Source of the DNA: Pseudonocardia sediminis | Lineage (GTDB): Bacteria > Actinomycetota > Actinomycetes > Mycobacteriales > Pseudonocardiaceae | Reading direction: 5' to 3' | Length of the DNA stretch: 64,000 nt | Assembly (NCBI RefSeq): GCF_004217185.1 | Contig: NZ_SHKL01000001.1 | Location: 3,718,001-3,782,000 of the forward strand | Part shown: in pieces, positions 27,659 through 36,521 of the stretch | How the letters are laid out: each line of letters starts with the position of its first letter | Numbering within the stretch: position 1 is the first letter of the stretch | Notes under the pieces: model-generated | The model's database searches: none | What the model was told of the DNA's origin: nothing | What the model saw: the letters and a program-made list of their open reading frames with translations, nothing else | Translations under genes and position numbers: made by a program

Positions 27659-29167
27659 GTGCCGAACCTTCCCGTCATGGAACCGGCCGACATCGTGGTG
27701 TTCGGTGGCACCGGCGACCTGGCGATGCGCAAGCTGCTGCCCGCCCTCTACCTCCGCGACCGGGACGGCCAGCTCGACGCCGACACCCGCATCGTCGCGG
27801 TCTCGCGCTCCGGTCTCGACGATGCCGATTACCGCGACAAGGTCGACTCCGAGCTCCGCCGCACCACCCCGGCCTGGACCGGCTCGACCTGCGAGTCCGA
27901 CGAGGTGCACGAGACGTTCCTGCGCCGCCTGCACCACGTGACGCTCGACGTCGCCGACGACGACTGGTCGGCGCTCGCGGACCTGCTCGGCCCGCCGGAG
28001 GGCCGTATCCGGGTGCTCTACCTGGCCTCGGCGCCGAAGCTGTTCGGCCGGATCTGCGTCGGCAGCCACGCCCACGGCATCGTCGACGACGCCTCGCGCG
28101 TCGTGCTGGAGAAGCCGCTGGGCACCGACCTCGCGTCCGCCCAGGCGATCAACGACGAGGTCGGCTCGGTGTTCTCCGAGGAGCAGATCTACCGGATCGA
28201 CCACTACCTCGGTAAGGAGACGGTGCAGAACCTGCTGGTCCTGCGCTTCGGCAACTCCCTGTTCGAGCCGCTGTGGAACGCCGGGCAGATCGACCACGTG
28301 CAGATCACCGTGGCCGAGTCGATCGGCGTCGGCGGCCGCGCGGACTACTACGACGGCTCCGGCGCCATGCGCGACATGGTGCAGAACCACCTGCTGCAGC
28401 TGCTCTGCCTGGTCGCGATGGAGCCCCCGGCCCGGATCGACGGCGAGGGCGTGCGCGACGAGAAGCTCAAGGTGCTGCAGTCGCTGCGCCCGCTCGTCGG
28501 GCCGGACGTCGTGCGCGACACCGTCCGCGGGCAGTACACCGAGGGCCTCGTCGACGGCACCGCCGTCCCCGGCTACGGCACCGAGCTGGCCGAGTCCCGC
28601 GCCGGCACGCCGAACGAGCTCACCCCGAGCGACACCGAGACGTTCGTCGCCCTGCGCGCCGAGGTCGCGAACTGGCGCTGGGCCGGCGTCCCGTTCTACC
28701 TGCGCACCGGCAAGCGTCTGGCCCGGCACGCGTCCGAGATCGTGGTGCAGTTCAAGCCCGTCCCGCACTCGATCTTCCCCTCGTTCGGTGAGGAGATCCC
28801 GCCGAACCGCCTCGTCCTGCGCCTGCAGCCGGACGAGGGCGTGCGCCTGCACATGACGGCCAAGCAGCCCGGCCCCGGCGGCATCCGCCCGCACCCGGCC
28901 GCGCTGGACCTCTCGTTCGCCCGCACGTTCGGCGACCGTCTCCCGGACGCCTACGAGCGCCTGCTGATGGACGTCCTGCGCGGCAATCCGACCCTGTTCA
29001 TGCGCCGCGACGAGATCGAGGCCGCCTGGCGGTGGGCGGAGCCGGTGCTCAACACCTGGGCCGAGACCGACCAGAAGCCCCGCCCCTACTCCGCAGGCGG
29101 CCACGGCCCCGCGTCGGCGACCTACCTGATCGAGCGCGACGGCCGGGCCTGGCACGAGGACTACTGA
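27659..29167 (+). CDS. zwf: glucose-6-phosphate 1-dehydrogenase
   Basis: A 502-residue protein of the normal family length. The coenzyme motif is [17 protein letters not shown] near residues 14-30. The substrate site is [15 protein letters not shown], with the catalytic His-containing stretch, and EKPLGTDL lies between them. It oxidises glucose 6-phosphate to 6-phosphogluconolactone, feeding the pentose phosphate and Entner-Doudoroff routes; edd-eda lie about 7 kb away. GTG 27659 is chosen because GGAGGAG precedes it by about 8 bases. The ATG 15 bases further in is an alternative. No pgl or gnd is adjacent. Confidence 0.93.
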   Translation: MPNLPVMEPADIVVFGGTGDLAMRKLLPALYLRDRDGQLDADTRIVAVSRSGLDDADYRDKVDSELRRTTPAWTGSTCESDEVHETFLRRLHHVTLDVADDDWSALADLLGPPEGRIRVLYLASAPKLFGRICVGSHAHGIVDDASRVVLEKPLGTDLASAQAINDEVGSVFSEEQIYRIDHYLGKETVQNLLVLRFGNSLFEPLWNAGQIDHVQITVAESIGVGGRADYYDGSGAMRDMVQNHLLQLLCLVAMEPPARIDGEGVRDEKLKVLQSLRPLVGPDVVRDTVRGQYTEGLVDGTAVPGYGTELAESRAGTPNELTPSDTETFVALRAEVANWRWAGVPFYLRTGKRLARHASEIVVQFKPVPHSIFPSFGEEIPPNRLVLRLQPDEGVRLHMTAKQPGPGGIRPHPAALDLSFARTFGDRLPDAYERLLMDVLRGNPTLFMRRDEIEAAWRWAEPVLNTWAETDQKPRPYSAGGHGPASATYLIERDGRAWHEDY

Positions 29168-29179
29168 GCCGGCCTGCTC

Positions 29180-29230
29180 CAGCGAGCGGCACTGTCGTCG
29201 TCAAGGTTCGGACGAGCGTGCCGGTCGCTG
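29180..29230. terminator. hairpin between convergent zwf and cobM
   Basis: Thirteen-base arms CAGCGAGCGGCAC and GTGCCGGTCGCTG pair with one mismatch around a 25-base loop. It lies just after the zwf stop and before the cobM stop. No T-run follows, as is common in GC-rich actinobacteria. Probably a bidirectional terminator. Confidence 0.5.
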
Positions 29231-29238
29231 ATGCCGGG

Positions 29239-29982
29239 TCAGGTGCGGCAGCGGGTGGACGAGTACAGGTGGCTGTCCGGGAAGTGCCGGGCGGCCAGGG
29301 CCTCGCCGACGATGATCACGGCGGTGCGTTCGATGCCGGACTCCCGGACCGCGGCGGGCATCGTGTCCAGCGTCCCGCGCAGGACGATCTCGTGGGCCCG
29401 GCTGGCGTGGGCGACGACCGCGGCCGGGCAGTCCGGGCCGTAGGCGGGGCGGAGCGCGTCGACGACCTCGGCGATCCGGTGCACGGCCAGGTGCAGGACC
29501 ACCGTGCCGCCGGAGAGGCCCAGTTCCGCGAGGTTCTCGTGATCCGGCATCGGGGTGGCGCGGGCCGCGATCCGGGTCAGCGTCACGGTCTGGGCGACGG
29601 TCGGCACGGTGAGCTCGCGGCCCAGTGCGGCGGCCGCGGCGGCGTAGGCGGGGACGCCGGGGCACACGTCGTACGGGACGCCCTCGGCCTCCAGACGCCG
29701 GATCTGCTCGGCCATCGCGGAGAACACCGACGGGTCGCCCGACGCCAGGCGCGCGACGTCGAGGCCGTGCCGGTGGGCCCGGACCATCTCGGCGACGATC
29801 TCGTCGAGCGTCATCAGCGCGGTGTCGATCGTCCGCGCGTCTGCGGGTGCGATCTCCAGCATCTCCGGCGGGACGAGGCTGCCGGCGTAGAGGCACACCG
29901 GGGACGCCGCGATGAGGTCGCGTCCGCGCAGCGTGAGCAGGTCCACCGCCCCCGGCCCGGCCCCGATGAAGTGCACCGTCAC
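29239..29982 (-). CDS. cobM: precorrin-4 C11-methyltransferase
   Basis: A 247-residue SAM-dependent tetrapyrrole methylase. The N-terminal glycine-rich HFIGAGPGAVDLLTLRG, the LASGDPSVFSAMAEQ motif, and PGVPAYAAAAAALG are CobM/CbiF landmarks. It methylates C-11 in the aerobic cobalamin route. The GTG start overlaps the cobL stop (GTGA). It is the last gene of the three-gene cobalamin unit. Confidence 0.92.
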   Translation of the reverse strand: MTVHFIGAGPGAVDLLTLRGRDLIAASPVCLYAGSLVPPEMLEIAPADARTIDTALMTLDEIVAEMVRAHRHGLDVARLASGDPSVFSAMAEQIRRLEAEGVPYDVCPGVPAYAAAAAALGRELTVPTVAQTVTLTRIAARATPMPDHENLAELGLSGGTVVLHLAVHRIAEVVDALRPAYGPDCPAAVVAHASRAHEIVLRGTLDTMPAAVRESGIERTAVIIVGEALAARHFPDSHLYSSTRCRT

Positions 29983-31193
29983 TGCGTCGTCCTCTCCACG
30001 TTCCAGATCGTCACCGGCATCGACGCCCGCCAGCCGTGGTACCGGCCCACGGGCTCGGCCCGGCTGACCTGCAGCCGCACCAGGTGCCCGCCGTAGCGCT
30101 CGTGCGCGCCGGCGAGCAGTGCCTCGGTCTGCACGGTGACCGCGTTCGCGACCAGCCGTCCGCCGTGCTCCAGGGCGTCCCAGCAGGTCTCGAGAACGCC
30201 GTCGCCGGTCAGGCCTCCCCCGACGAAGATCGCGTCCGGCCGGCGGAGCCCTCGCAACGCCTCCGGCGCCGTCCCGGTGACGACGCGGAGCTCCGGCACA
30301 CCGAGCGCCGCCGCGTTGGCCATGATCCGCTCGGCACGGTCGGCACGCGACTCGACCGCGACCGCCCGGCACGTCCGGTGCGCCCGCATCCATTCGATGC
30401 CGACACTGCCCGCCCCGCCGCCGACGTCCCACAGCACCTCACCCGGCCGTGGCGCGAGGTGGGCCAGGGTGACGGCGCGGACCTCGCGCTTGGTGAGCTG
30501 CCCGTCGCTGTCGTAGGCGTCGTCGGGCAGCCCGGGCGTCTCCCCCAGCAGGCGCGCGCCGGGGTCGGCGACGCAGTCGAGTGCGACGACGTTGAGGGCG
30601 TCCGAGGTGCCGTCCCAGGTCGCGGCGGTGCCGGTGACCACGCGTTCTCCGGACTCGCCGAGCCGCTCCAGGACGGTCATCGTGCTGCGGCCGAACCCGT
30701 GCGCCGCGACCAGTTCCCCGATGGCGGCCGGCGATCCGGCCCCGGCGCTGAGCACCAGGATCCGGGCCCGCGGCGCGAGCGAGCGGGCCAGCCGTGCGAG
30801 CGGGCGGCCCACGACGCTGACCAGCTCGACGTTCTCGACGGCCCAGCCGAGCCGGGCGCACGCCAGGCTGATCGACGACGGGTGCGGCAGCACGCGCAGC
30901 CGTTCCGCCCCGGCGACGCGGGCCAGGGTGGTGCCGATCCCGAAGAACATCGGGTCCCCGCTGGCCAGCACCGCGACGCGCCGCCCGGCGAGCTCGTCGA
31001 GGATCCCGGGCAGGGCCGGGACCAGCGGTGACGGCCAGGCGCGGCGGGTCCCGGTGACGGAGGCGTCGAGCAGGTCGAGCTGCCGCGGGCCGCCGAGGAC
31101 CACCTCGGCGGCGCGCAGGGCGTCGCGGGACGGCCCGGCCAGACCGGCCCAGCCGTCGGCCCCGATCCCGACGACGGTGACGGGCTCATCCAC
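29979..31193 (-). CDS. cobL: precorrin-6Y C5,15-methyltransferase (decarboxylating), CbiE-CbiT fusion
   Basis: A 404-residue bifunctional enzyme. The N-terminal CbiE-like methylase (VVGIGADGWAGLAG, SGDPMFFGIG) covers about residues 1-205. The C-terminal CbiT-like Rossmann methyltransferase (LAPRPGEVLWDVGGGAGSVG, IFVGGGLTGDG) covers the rest. It methylates C-5 and C-15 and decarboxylates the acetate side chain. The GTG start overlaps the bluB-cobT stop by 8 bases. Confidence 0.92.
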   Translation of the reverse strand: MDEPVTVVGIGADGWAGLAGPSRDALRAAEVVLGGPRQLDLLDASVTGTRRAWPSPLVPALPGILDELAGRRVAVLASGDPMFFGIGTTLARVAGAERLRVLPHPSSISLACARLGWAVENVELVSVVGRPLARLARSLAPRARILVLSAGAGSPAAIGELVAAHGFGRSTMTVLERLGESGERVVTGTAATWDGTSDALNVVALDCVADPGARLLGETPGLPDDAYDSDGQLTKREVRAVTLAHLAPRPGEVLWDVGGGAGSVGIEWMRAHRTCRAVAVESRADRAERIMANAAALGVPELRVVTGTAPEALRGLRRPDAIFVGGGLTGDGVLETCWDALEHGGRLVANAVTVQTEALLAGAHERYGGHLVRLQVSRAEPVGRYHGWRASMPVTIWNVERTTQ

Positions 31194-33132
31194 CGGCCGC
31201 GCCCGCCCCGTCCGCGTCTCCGCCGGTCTTTTCCGTCACCCCGGCGCTGTCGAACGTCGCGACGTCGGCCAGCGCGCGGGCGGCGCCCTGCAGGATCGGC
31301 AGCGACAGCAGCGCGCCGGTCCCCTCCCCGAGGCGCATCCCCATGTCCAGCAACGGCTCCAGGCCGAGGTGCTCCGACGCCGTCGCGCTGCCGGGCTCCA
31401 CCGAGCGGTGCCCGGCCACGCAGTAGCCGACGGCGTCCGGCGCGAACGCGGCCGCCACCAGCGCGGCCGCACCGGCGCTGACGCCGTCGAGCAGGACCGG
31501 CACCCGCAGCGCGGCGGCCCCGAGGACGAGCCCGGCCAGTCCGGCGTGCTCCAGGCCGCCGACCGCGGCGAGCGCACCCAGCGGATCGGCCGGGTCGGGG
31601 TGGTGCAGCTCCAGCGCGCGGCGCACGACGTCGGTCTTGCGGGCGAGCGTCTCGTCGTCGATGCCGGTGCCGCGACCGGTGACGGTCTCCGGGGCGGCGC
31701 CGGTGAACACGCTGATCAGGGCGGCGGCCGCGGTCGTGTTCGCGATGCCCATGTCGCCGGTGATCAGGGCGCGGTTGCCGCCCGCGACCAGGTCCCGCGC
31801 CACCTCGATCCCGGCCTCGACGGCCGCGCGGGCCTGCTCGCGGGTCATCGCCGGGCCCTGCGTCATGTCGGCGGTGCCGGCGGCGACCTTGCGTGGCAGC
31901 AATCCAGGCACAGCGAGAGGAGCCCCGGCGGAACGAGCATCGGCAGGGTCCAGCGTGCCGAGCACCCCGACGTCGACGACGCAGACCTCGGCGCCGAGCT
32001 GGCGGGCGAACGCGTTGACCACCGCTCCGCCGTCGAGGAAGTTCGCCACCATCTGCGCGGTGACCTCCTGCGGCCACGGGGTGACGCCCTGGGCGTGCAC
32101 GCCGTGGTCGGCGGCGAACACCGCGACCGCGGCCGGCTCCGGGACCGGCGGCGGGCAGGCCGCGGAGATCCCGGCGAGGGTCACCGCGACGTCCTCGACG
32201 CGCCCGAGCGAGCCGCGCGGCTTCGTCATCCGGTCCAGGCGGTCGCGGGCCGCGGCGCGGGACTCCCCGTCGACCGGCGTGATCGCGGCGACGGTCTCGG
32301 CGAGCAGGTCCATCGGTTCCTCTCCCGGCAGCCCGCGCTGCCCGTAGCGTTCCTGGTGCACGGCCCAGCCCAGCGGACGTCGCCGCGCCCATCCGGCCCC
32401 GGCGAGCTCGGGCTCGTCGGGGAACTCCCGGACGTGCCCGACGCACAGGTAGGCGACGACCTCCAGGTGCGACGGCAGGTCGAGCAGCCGGCCGAGCTCG
32501 CGCAGCCCGTCGTCGCCGAAGAAGCTGACCCAGCCGACGCCGAGACCCTCCGCCCGCGCGGCCAGCCACATGTTCTGCACGGCCAGCGCGGCGGAGTGGG
32601 TGCCCATCTCCGGACGCCCGTGCCGGCCGAGGGTGTGCCGTCCGCCGCGGGTGGTGTCGGCGGTGACGACGACGTTGAGCGGGGTGTCGAGGATCGCCTC
32701 GACCTTGATCGAACGCAGGGCCCGGGCCCGGGCGGTCGGCAGCGACGCGGCGTAGGCCTCCCGGTGCCGCGCGACGAGGGCGTGCACCTGCTCGCGGACG
32801 ACGCGGTCGCGCACGACGACGAAGTCCCACGGCTGGGAGAACCCGACGCTCGGGGCGGCGTGTGCGGCGGCGAGGACGCGGGTCAGCGCGGCGTCGTCGA
32901 CGGCGACGTCGGGCAGGAAGCCGGTGCGGACGTCGCGGCGGGCGTGCAGCACGTCGTAGAACCCGTCCAGCGGACCTGCGTGCACCACTCGCCCCTCCCC
33001 CGGATCCGTGACCGCCGGACCCGCGCCGGAGAACGGCGGTGACTCGACCTCGACCGGGACTGACTCGACCACAGCCGATCGCGGGGGGTCAACCGGCCGC
33101 GCGGTCGCGGCGGGCGAGGTCACACCGGGCAT
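31186..33132 (-). CDS. cobT: fused BluB-type DMB synthase and CobT phosphoribosyltransferase
   Basis: A 648-residue two-domain protein. Residues about 45-255 are a BluB-like flavin destructase of the nitroreductase fold (RRDVRTGFLP, PSVGFSQPWDFVVV, GVGWVSFFGDDGLRELG), which turns FMNH2 into 5,6-dimethylbenzimidazole. Residues about 283-640 are CobT (MTKPRGSLGRVEDVAV, FAADHGVHAQGVTPWPQEVT, ITGDMGIANTTAAA, GMRLGEGTGALL with the catalytic Glu), which attaches the base to nicotinate mononucleotide ribose. The fusion would channel the lower ligand of cobalamin. ATG start lies only 10 bases from the divergent YchJ-like start. Confidence 0.92.
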   Translation of the reverse strand: MPGVTSPAATARPVDPPRSAVVESVPVEVESPPFSGAGPAVTDPGEGRVVHAGPLDGFYDVLHARRDVRTGFLPDVAVDDAALTRVLAAAHAAPSVGFSQPWDFVVVRDRVVREQVHALVARHREAYAASLPTARARALRSIKVEAILDTPLNVVVTADTTRGGRHTLGRHGRPEMGTHSAALAVQNMWLAARAEGLGVGWVSFFGDDGLRELGRLLDLPSHLEVVAYLCVGHVREFPDEPELAGAGWARRRPLGWAVHQERYGQRGLPGEEPMDLLAETVAAITPVDGESRAAARDRLDRMTKPRGSLGRVEDVAVTLAGISAACPPPVPEPAAVAVFAADHGVHAQGVTPWPQEVTAQMVANFLDGGAVVNAFARQLGAEVCVVDVGVLGTLDPADARSAGAPLAVPGLLPRKVAAGTADMTQGPAMTREQARAAVEAGIEVARDLVAGGNRALITGDMGIANTTAAAALISVFTGAAPETVTGRGTGIDDETLARKTDVVRRALELHHPDPADPLGALAAVGGLEHAGLAGLVLGAAALRVPVLLDGVSAGAAALVAAAFAPDAVGYCVAGHRSVEPGSATASEHLGLEPLLDMGMRLGEGTGALLSLPILQGAARALADVATFDSAGVTEKTGGDADGAGAAGG

Positions 33133-33142
33133 ACTCGCCCCG

Positions 33143-33538
33143 ATGCCTCCCCGCCCCTGCCCCTGCAGTCTGCCCGAGCCGTTCGAGGCCTGCTGCGGGC
33201 GCTACCTCGGCCCGGACGGCGCCGCACCGCCCACCGCGGAGGCGCTGATGCGGTCGCGGTTCACCGCGTTCGCCCGCGGCGACGTCGAGCACCTGCTGCG
33301 CACCTGGCACCCCGACACCCGCCCGCGCAGGCTCGAGCCGGACCCGGCCCGGCGCTGGGTGCGCCTGGAGATCCTGGACCGCTCCGGCGGGACGATGTTC
33401 GAACGCGAGGGGATCGTCGAGTTCCGGGCGCACCACCGCGACGGCTCCGGATCGGGCAGCCAGCAGGAGCGCAGCCGGTTCGTCCGTGAGAAGGGCCGCT
33501 GGCTCTACCTCGACGGCGTTCCCGGACGTCTGCCCTAG
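33143..33538 (+). CDS. YchJ-family protein (UPF0225, SEC-C-like)
   Basis: A 131-residue protein. The N-terminus has a Cys-rich metal site PCPCSLPEPFEACCGRYL, typical of YchJ/SEC-C zinc motifs, followed by the conserved EALMRSRFTAFARGDVEHLLRTWHP and an NTF2-like fold ending RFVREKGRWLYLDG. Function is not established; a zinc-dependent protein or RNA contact is plausible. Divergent from bluB-cobT with 10 bases between start codons, so at least one of the two transcripts is probably leaderless. Confidence 0.85.
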   Translation: MPPRPCPCSLPEPFEACCGRYLGPDGAAPPTAEALMRSRFTAFARGDVEHLLRTWHPDTRPRRLEPDPARRWVRLEILDRSGGTMFEREGIVEFRAHHRDGSGSGSQQERSRFVREKGRWLYLDGVPGRLP

Positions 33539-33593
33539 TAAGGGCCCGCAGCGTCGGGCGGCGGCCGAGTCGTCCTCCGGGGCGTCGCCGGGT

Positions 33594-34391
33594 TCAGTCC
33601 TCGGCATCCCTGAGCAGTCGGTAGGGCAGACATTGGGGGCTGCCGGTCCGCGGGTCGTGGACGATGTCGGCCTCGACGCCGAAGACGTCCCTGATCACGC
33701 GCGAGGTCACGACCTCGTGGGGCGGTCCGGCGGTGTGGACCTCGCCCGCGCAGAGGGCGATCATGTGGTGCGAGTAGCGCGCGGCACTGTTGAGGTCGTG
33801 CAGCACCATGACCGAGGTCTGTTCCTCCTCGCGGTTCAGCCGGGCGAGCAGTTCGAGCACCTCGAGCTGGTGGGCCATGTCGAGAAACGTGGTGGGCTCG
33901 TCCAGCAACAGCGTGTCGGTCTCCTGCGCCAGGGCCATGGAGATCCAGGCACGTTGGCGCTGCCCACCGGACAACGTGTTTAACGACCGGTCGGCGAACC
34001 CGTCCACGCCGGTGATCTCCAGTGCGCGGGTGACGGCCCGCTCGTCGGACTTCGACCACTGCCGCAGGAAGCTCTGGTGCGGGTAACGACCCTGTGCGGC
34101 CAGTTCGCGGACGGTCAGTCCCTCCGGGGCCCGCGGGTCCTGGGGCAGCACACCCAGTCTCTTCGCGACGTCGCGGGTCGCGAGGTCGGCGATGGCCTCG
34201 CCGTCGAGATAGACGGCGCCGGTCCGGGGCTTCAGCAGGCGGGCCATCGCACGCAGCAGCGTGGACTTCCCGCAGCCGTTCGGACCGACGATCGAGGTGA
34301 TCCGGCCCCGGGGCACCTCCACCGAGAGATCGGCCAGGACGGTGGTGTCGTCGTAGGCGAGTCCGATCCGCTCGGTCCTGAGCTTGCTCAC
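33594..34391 (-). CDS. metal-chelate ABC transporter ATPase, FepC type
   Basis: A 265-residue ABC ATPase. Walker [10 protein letters not shown] lies near residues 35-43, then [23 protein letters not shown] (FepC-like Q-loop region), signature [12 protein letters not shown], Walker [17 protein letters not shown] and the H-loop [14 protein letters not shown]. It powers import of a ferric siderophore or related chelate with the two permeases and lipoprotein upstream. The GTG start at 34391 is the only in-frame start after the permease stop, 38 bases away. Confidence 0.9.
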   Translation of the reverse strand: MSKLRTERIGLAYDDTTVLADLSVEVPRGRITSIVGPNGCGKSTLLRAMARLLKPRTGAVYLDGEAIADLATRDVAKRLGVLPQDPRAPEGLTVRELAAQGRYPHQSFLRQWSKSDERAVTRALEITGVDGFADRSLNTLSGGQRQRAWISMALAQETDTLLLDEPTTFLDMAHQLEVLELLARLNREEEQTSVMVLHDLNSAARYSHHMIALCAGEVHTAGPPHEVVTSRVIRDVFGVEADIVHDPRTGSPQCLPYRLLRDAED

Positions 34392-34429
34392 AGCTCCCGC
34401 GTCCTCTCGATGATCATGGATGGCGAACT

Positions 34430-35497
34430 CTAGGTTCTCCTGCTCCGGTAGAGCAGGTAGATGAAGAAGGGCGCGCCGAGGATCGCGGTGACGATCCCGG
34501 CCGGGATCTCCACCTGCGGGAGGACGGCTCGCCCGACGAGGTCGGCGCCGACGACGATCGCCGCTCCCGTCGCCGCGGCCACCGGGATGAGGCGGCCGTG
34601 CGACGAGCCGACCATCTGGCGGGCGATGTGCGGAGCCATCAGTGCGACGAAGCCGATCGTCCCGGCGGTGGCCACCGCGGTCCCGGCGAGCGCGACGCTC
34701 GTGAGCAGGAGCAGTGCACGCGTCCTGCGGACCGGCACCCCGATGACGTGTGCGACGTCGTCGCCGAGGTTCAGTGCGTTGAGGCGCCGGGCGAGGAACA
34801 ACGACAGCGGGAGGAAGACCAGCAACCACGGCAGGAACGCGTACAGGTCGTCCCAGCCCCGGCCGTAGACGCTCCCGGTGAGCCAGATCAGGGCGAGGGA
34901 GACCTGCTGCACCTCACCGAAGGTGATCATGAAGGTGGTGCCGGCGCCGGCGATCGCGCCGAGCCCGATACCGACGAGCACGAGCCTGACCGGCGAGCCG
35001 TCCCCCCGCCACGCCAGCACGTACAGCAACGCGGCCACGGCGAAGGCACCGCCCAGAGCCGCCGGCTGCAGATATGCCGCCGACGCCGACGGCACGGCCA
35101 CGATCAGGCTCACCGCCGCCAGCGACGCCCCGGCGTTGACACCGACGATGTCGGGCGCGGCGAGTGCGTTGCGCGTGAGTCCCTGCAGGATCGCGCCGCT
35201 CACGGCCAGTGCGGCCCCCACCGCCACGGCGACCAGCGCACGGGGCAGGCGGAGGGTGTTGACGACGAAGGCCTGACCGGTGTCGTCCCCGAGGCCGAGC
35301 ACCGTGCGCAGGACCGCCGGCGGCGGCACCGGGTAGGAGCCGTAGGCGACGTTGAGCACCACGCCGGCGAACACGACCAGGCACAGCACGCCGAAGATCA
35401 CGATCGCGCGCAGGCTCAGCTTCACCGAGACCGGTCCGGCTCGGAGCGTGGCCTCACCGGTGGCCGGGCGGGAGAGGAGGGACATCAGGCGACCCAT
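34430..35497 (-). CDS. metal-chelate ABC permease, FecCD family (FepG type)
   Basis: A 355-residue membrane protein with about ten helices. It shows the FecCD hallmarks [44 protein letters not shown] and [16 protein letters not shown]. The ATG directly follows the stop codon of the partner permease (TAG-ATG). An ATG four codons in is possible. Forms the channel as a heterodimer with the next permease. Confidence 0.9.
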   Translation of the reverse strand: MGRLMSLLSRPATGEATLRAGPVSVKLSLRAIVIFGVLCLVVFAGVVLNVAYGSYPVPPPAVLRTVLGLGDDTGQAFVVNTLRLPRALVAVAVGAALAVSGAILQGLTRNALAAPDIVGVNAGASLAAVSLIVAVPSASAAYLQPAALGGAFAVAALLYVLAWRGDGSPVRLVLVGIGLGAIAGAGTTFMITFGEVQQVSLALIWLTGSVYGRGWDDLYAFLPWLLVFLPLSLFLARRLNALNLGDDVAHVIGVPVRRTRALLLLTSVALAGTAVATAGTIGFVALMAPHIARQMVGSSHGRLIPVAAATGAAIVVGADLVGRAVLPQVEIPAGIVTAILGAPFFIYLLYRSRRT

Positions 35498-36493
35498 CTA
35501 CTGTCGTACCCGGGAACGCGCCAGCCAGATGAAGAACGGCGCGCCGATGAGGGCGGTGGTCACGCCGACCGGGATCTCCTGCGGCCGCAGCGCGACACGC
35601 GAGACGATGTCGGCAGCCAGGAGCACGATCCCTCCGACGACGGCGGAGTAGGGCAGGATCCAGCGGTAGTCCAGGCCGACGACGAAGCGCACGGCGTGCG
35701 GCACGACGAGCCCGATGAAACCCACCGGACCCGCGACGGCGACGGCGCTGCCCGCCAGCAGCACCACCGCGAGCGCGGCGAGGGACTTCGTCCACCCGGT
35801 CCTCTGCCCCAGACCGGTGGCCACGTCGTCACCGAGCATCAGTGCCGTGATCCGACGGCTCAGCGCCAGCGCGAGCAGGAGTCCGGCGCAGGCGTACGGC
35901 GCGATCTGGTGCAGTAGCTCCAGGTCGCGGCCGAGCAGCGACCCGGCCAGCCAGAACCGGATCGTGTCCAGGGTCTGCTGGCTCAGGATCAGCATCGCCG
36001 TCGTGAACGACGACAGGAGCGCCGCCACCGCCGCCCCGACGATGGCCAGACGCATCGGCCCCATCTCCCCGCGCCCCACCGAACCGATCCCGTACACCAG
36101 GGCGGCCGCGACGGCCGCTCCGGCGAAGGCGACGAGGGCGTAGGTCGACGACGGCGTCCCGAACACGAACACCCCGGTCACCACGGCGAACGCCGCTCCG
36201 GCGTTGATCCCGAGGATGCCCGGATCCGCCAACGGGTTGCGCGTGAGCCCCTGCATGATCGCACCGGCCACGGCCAGGCAGGCTCCTACCAGCACCGCGC
36301 CGAGTGCCCTCGGGACCCGGATCGTGCGGATGACCAGGTCGTCGCGCGAGCCGTCGTAGTCGACGAAGGCTCGCACGACGTCCGTCACCCCGATCCGGAT
36401 CGTCCCGAAGTTCACGCTGGCCAGCAGTGCCACGGCCAGTACCGCCGAACACACCACCAGCCCGAGGAGCAGCGCGTACCGCGATCGCAACAT
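35498..36493 (-). CDS. metal-chelate ABC permease, FecCD family (FepD type)
   Basis: A 331-residue membrane protein. Hallmarks are RVPRALGAVLVGACLAVAGAI, LTRNPLADPGILGINAGAAFAVV and GFIGLVVPHAVRFVVG. It shares the FecCD fold with its neighbour but is clearly a separate subunit. The ATG start is 28 bases after the lipoprotein gene stop. Import of ferric chelates across the inner membrane is the expected role. Confidence 0.9.
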   Translation of the reverse strand: MLRSRYALLLGLVVCSAVLAVALLASVNFGTIRIGVTDVVRAFVDYDGSRDDLVIRTIRVPRALGAVLVGACLAVAGAIMQGLTRNPLADPGILGINAGAAFAVVTGVFVFGTPSSTYALVAFAGAAVAAALVYGIGSVGRGEMGPMRLAIVGAAVAALLSSFTTAMLILSQQTLDTIRFWLAGSLLGRDLELLHQIAPYACAGLLLALALSRRITALMLGDDVATGLGQRTGWTKSLAALAVVLLAGSAVAVAGPVGFIGLVVPHAVRFVVGLDYRWILPYSAVVGGIVLLAADIVSRVALRPQEIPVGVTTALIGAPFFIWLARSRVRQ

Positions 36494-36521
36494 GGGGAGG
36501 AACCTGCCTGATCCGGGTCGG

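Noticed and set aside
33100..33200. Cobalamin riboswitch before bluB-cobT
   Set aside because: Only 10 bases separate the divergent starts, so there is no room for the roughly 200-base element outside coding sequence.
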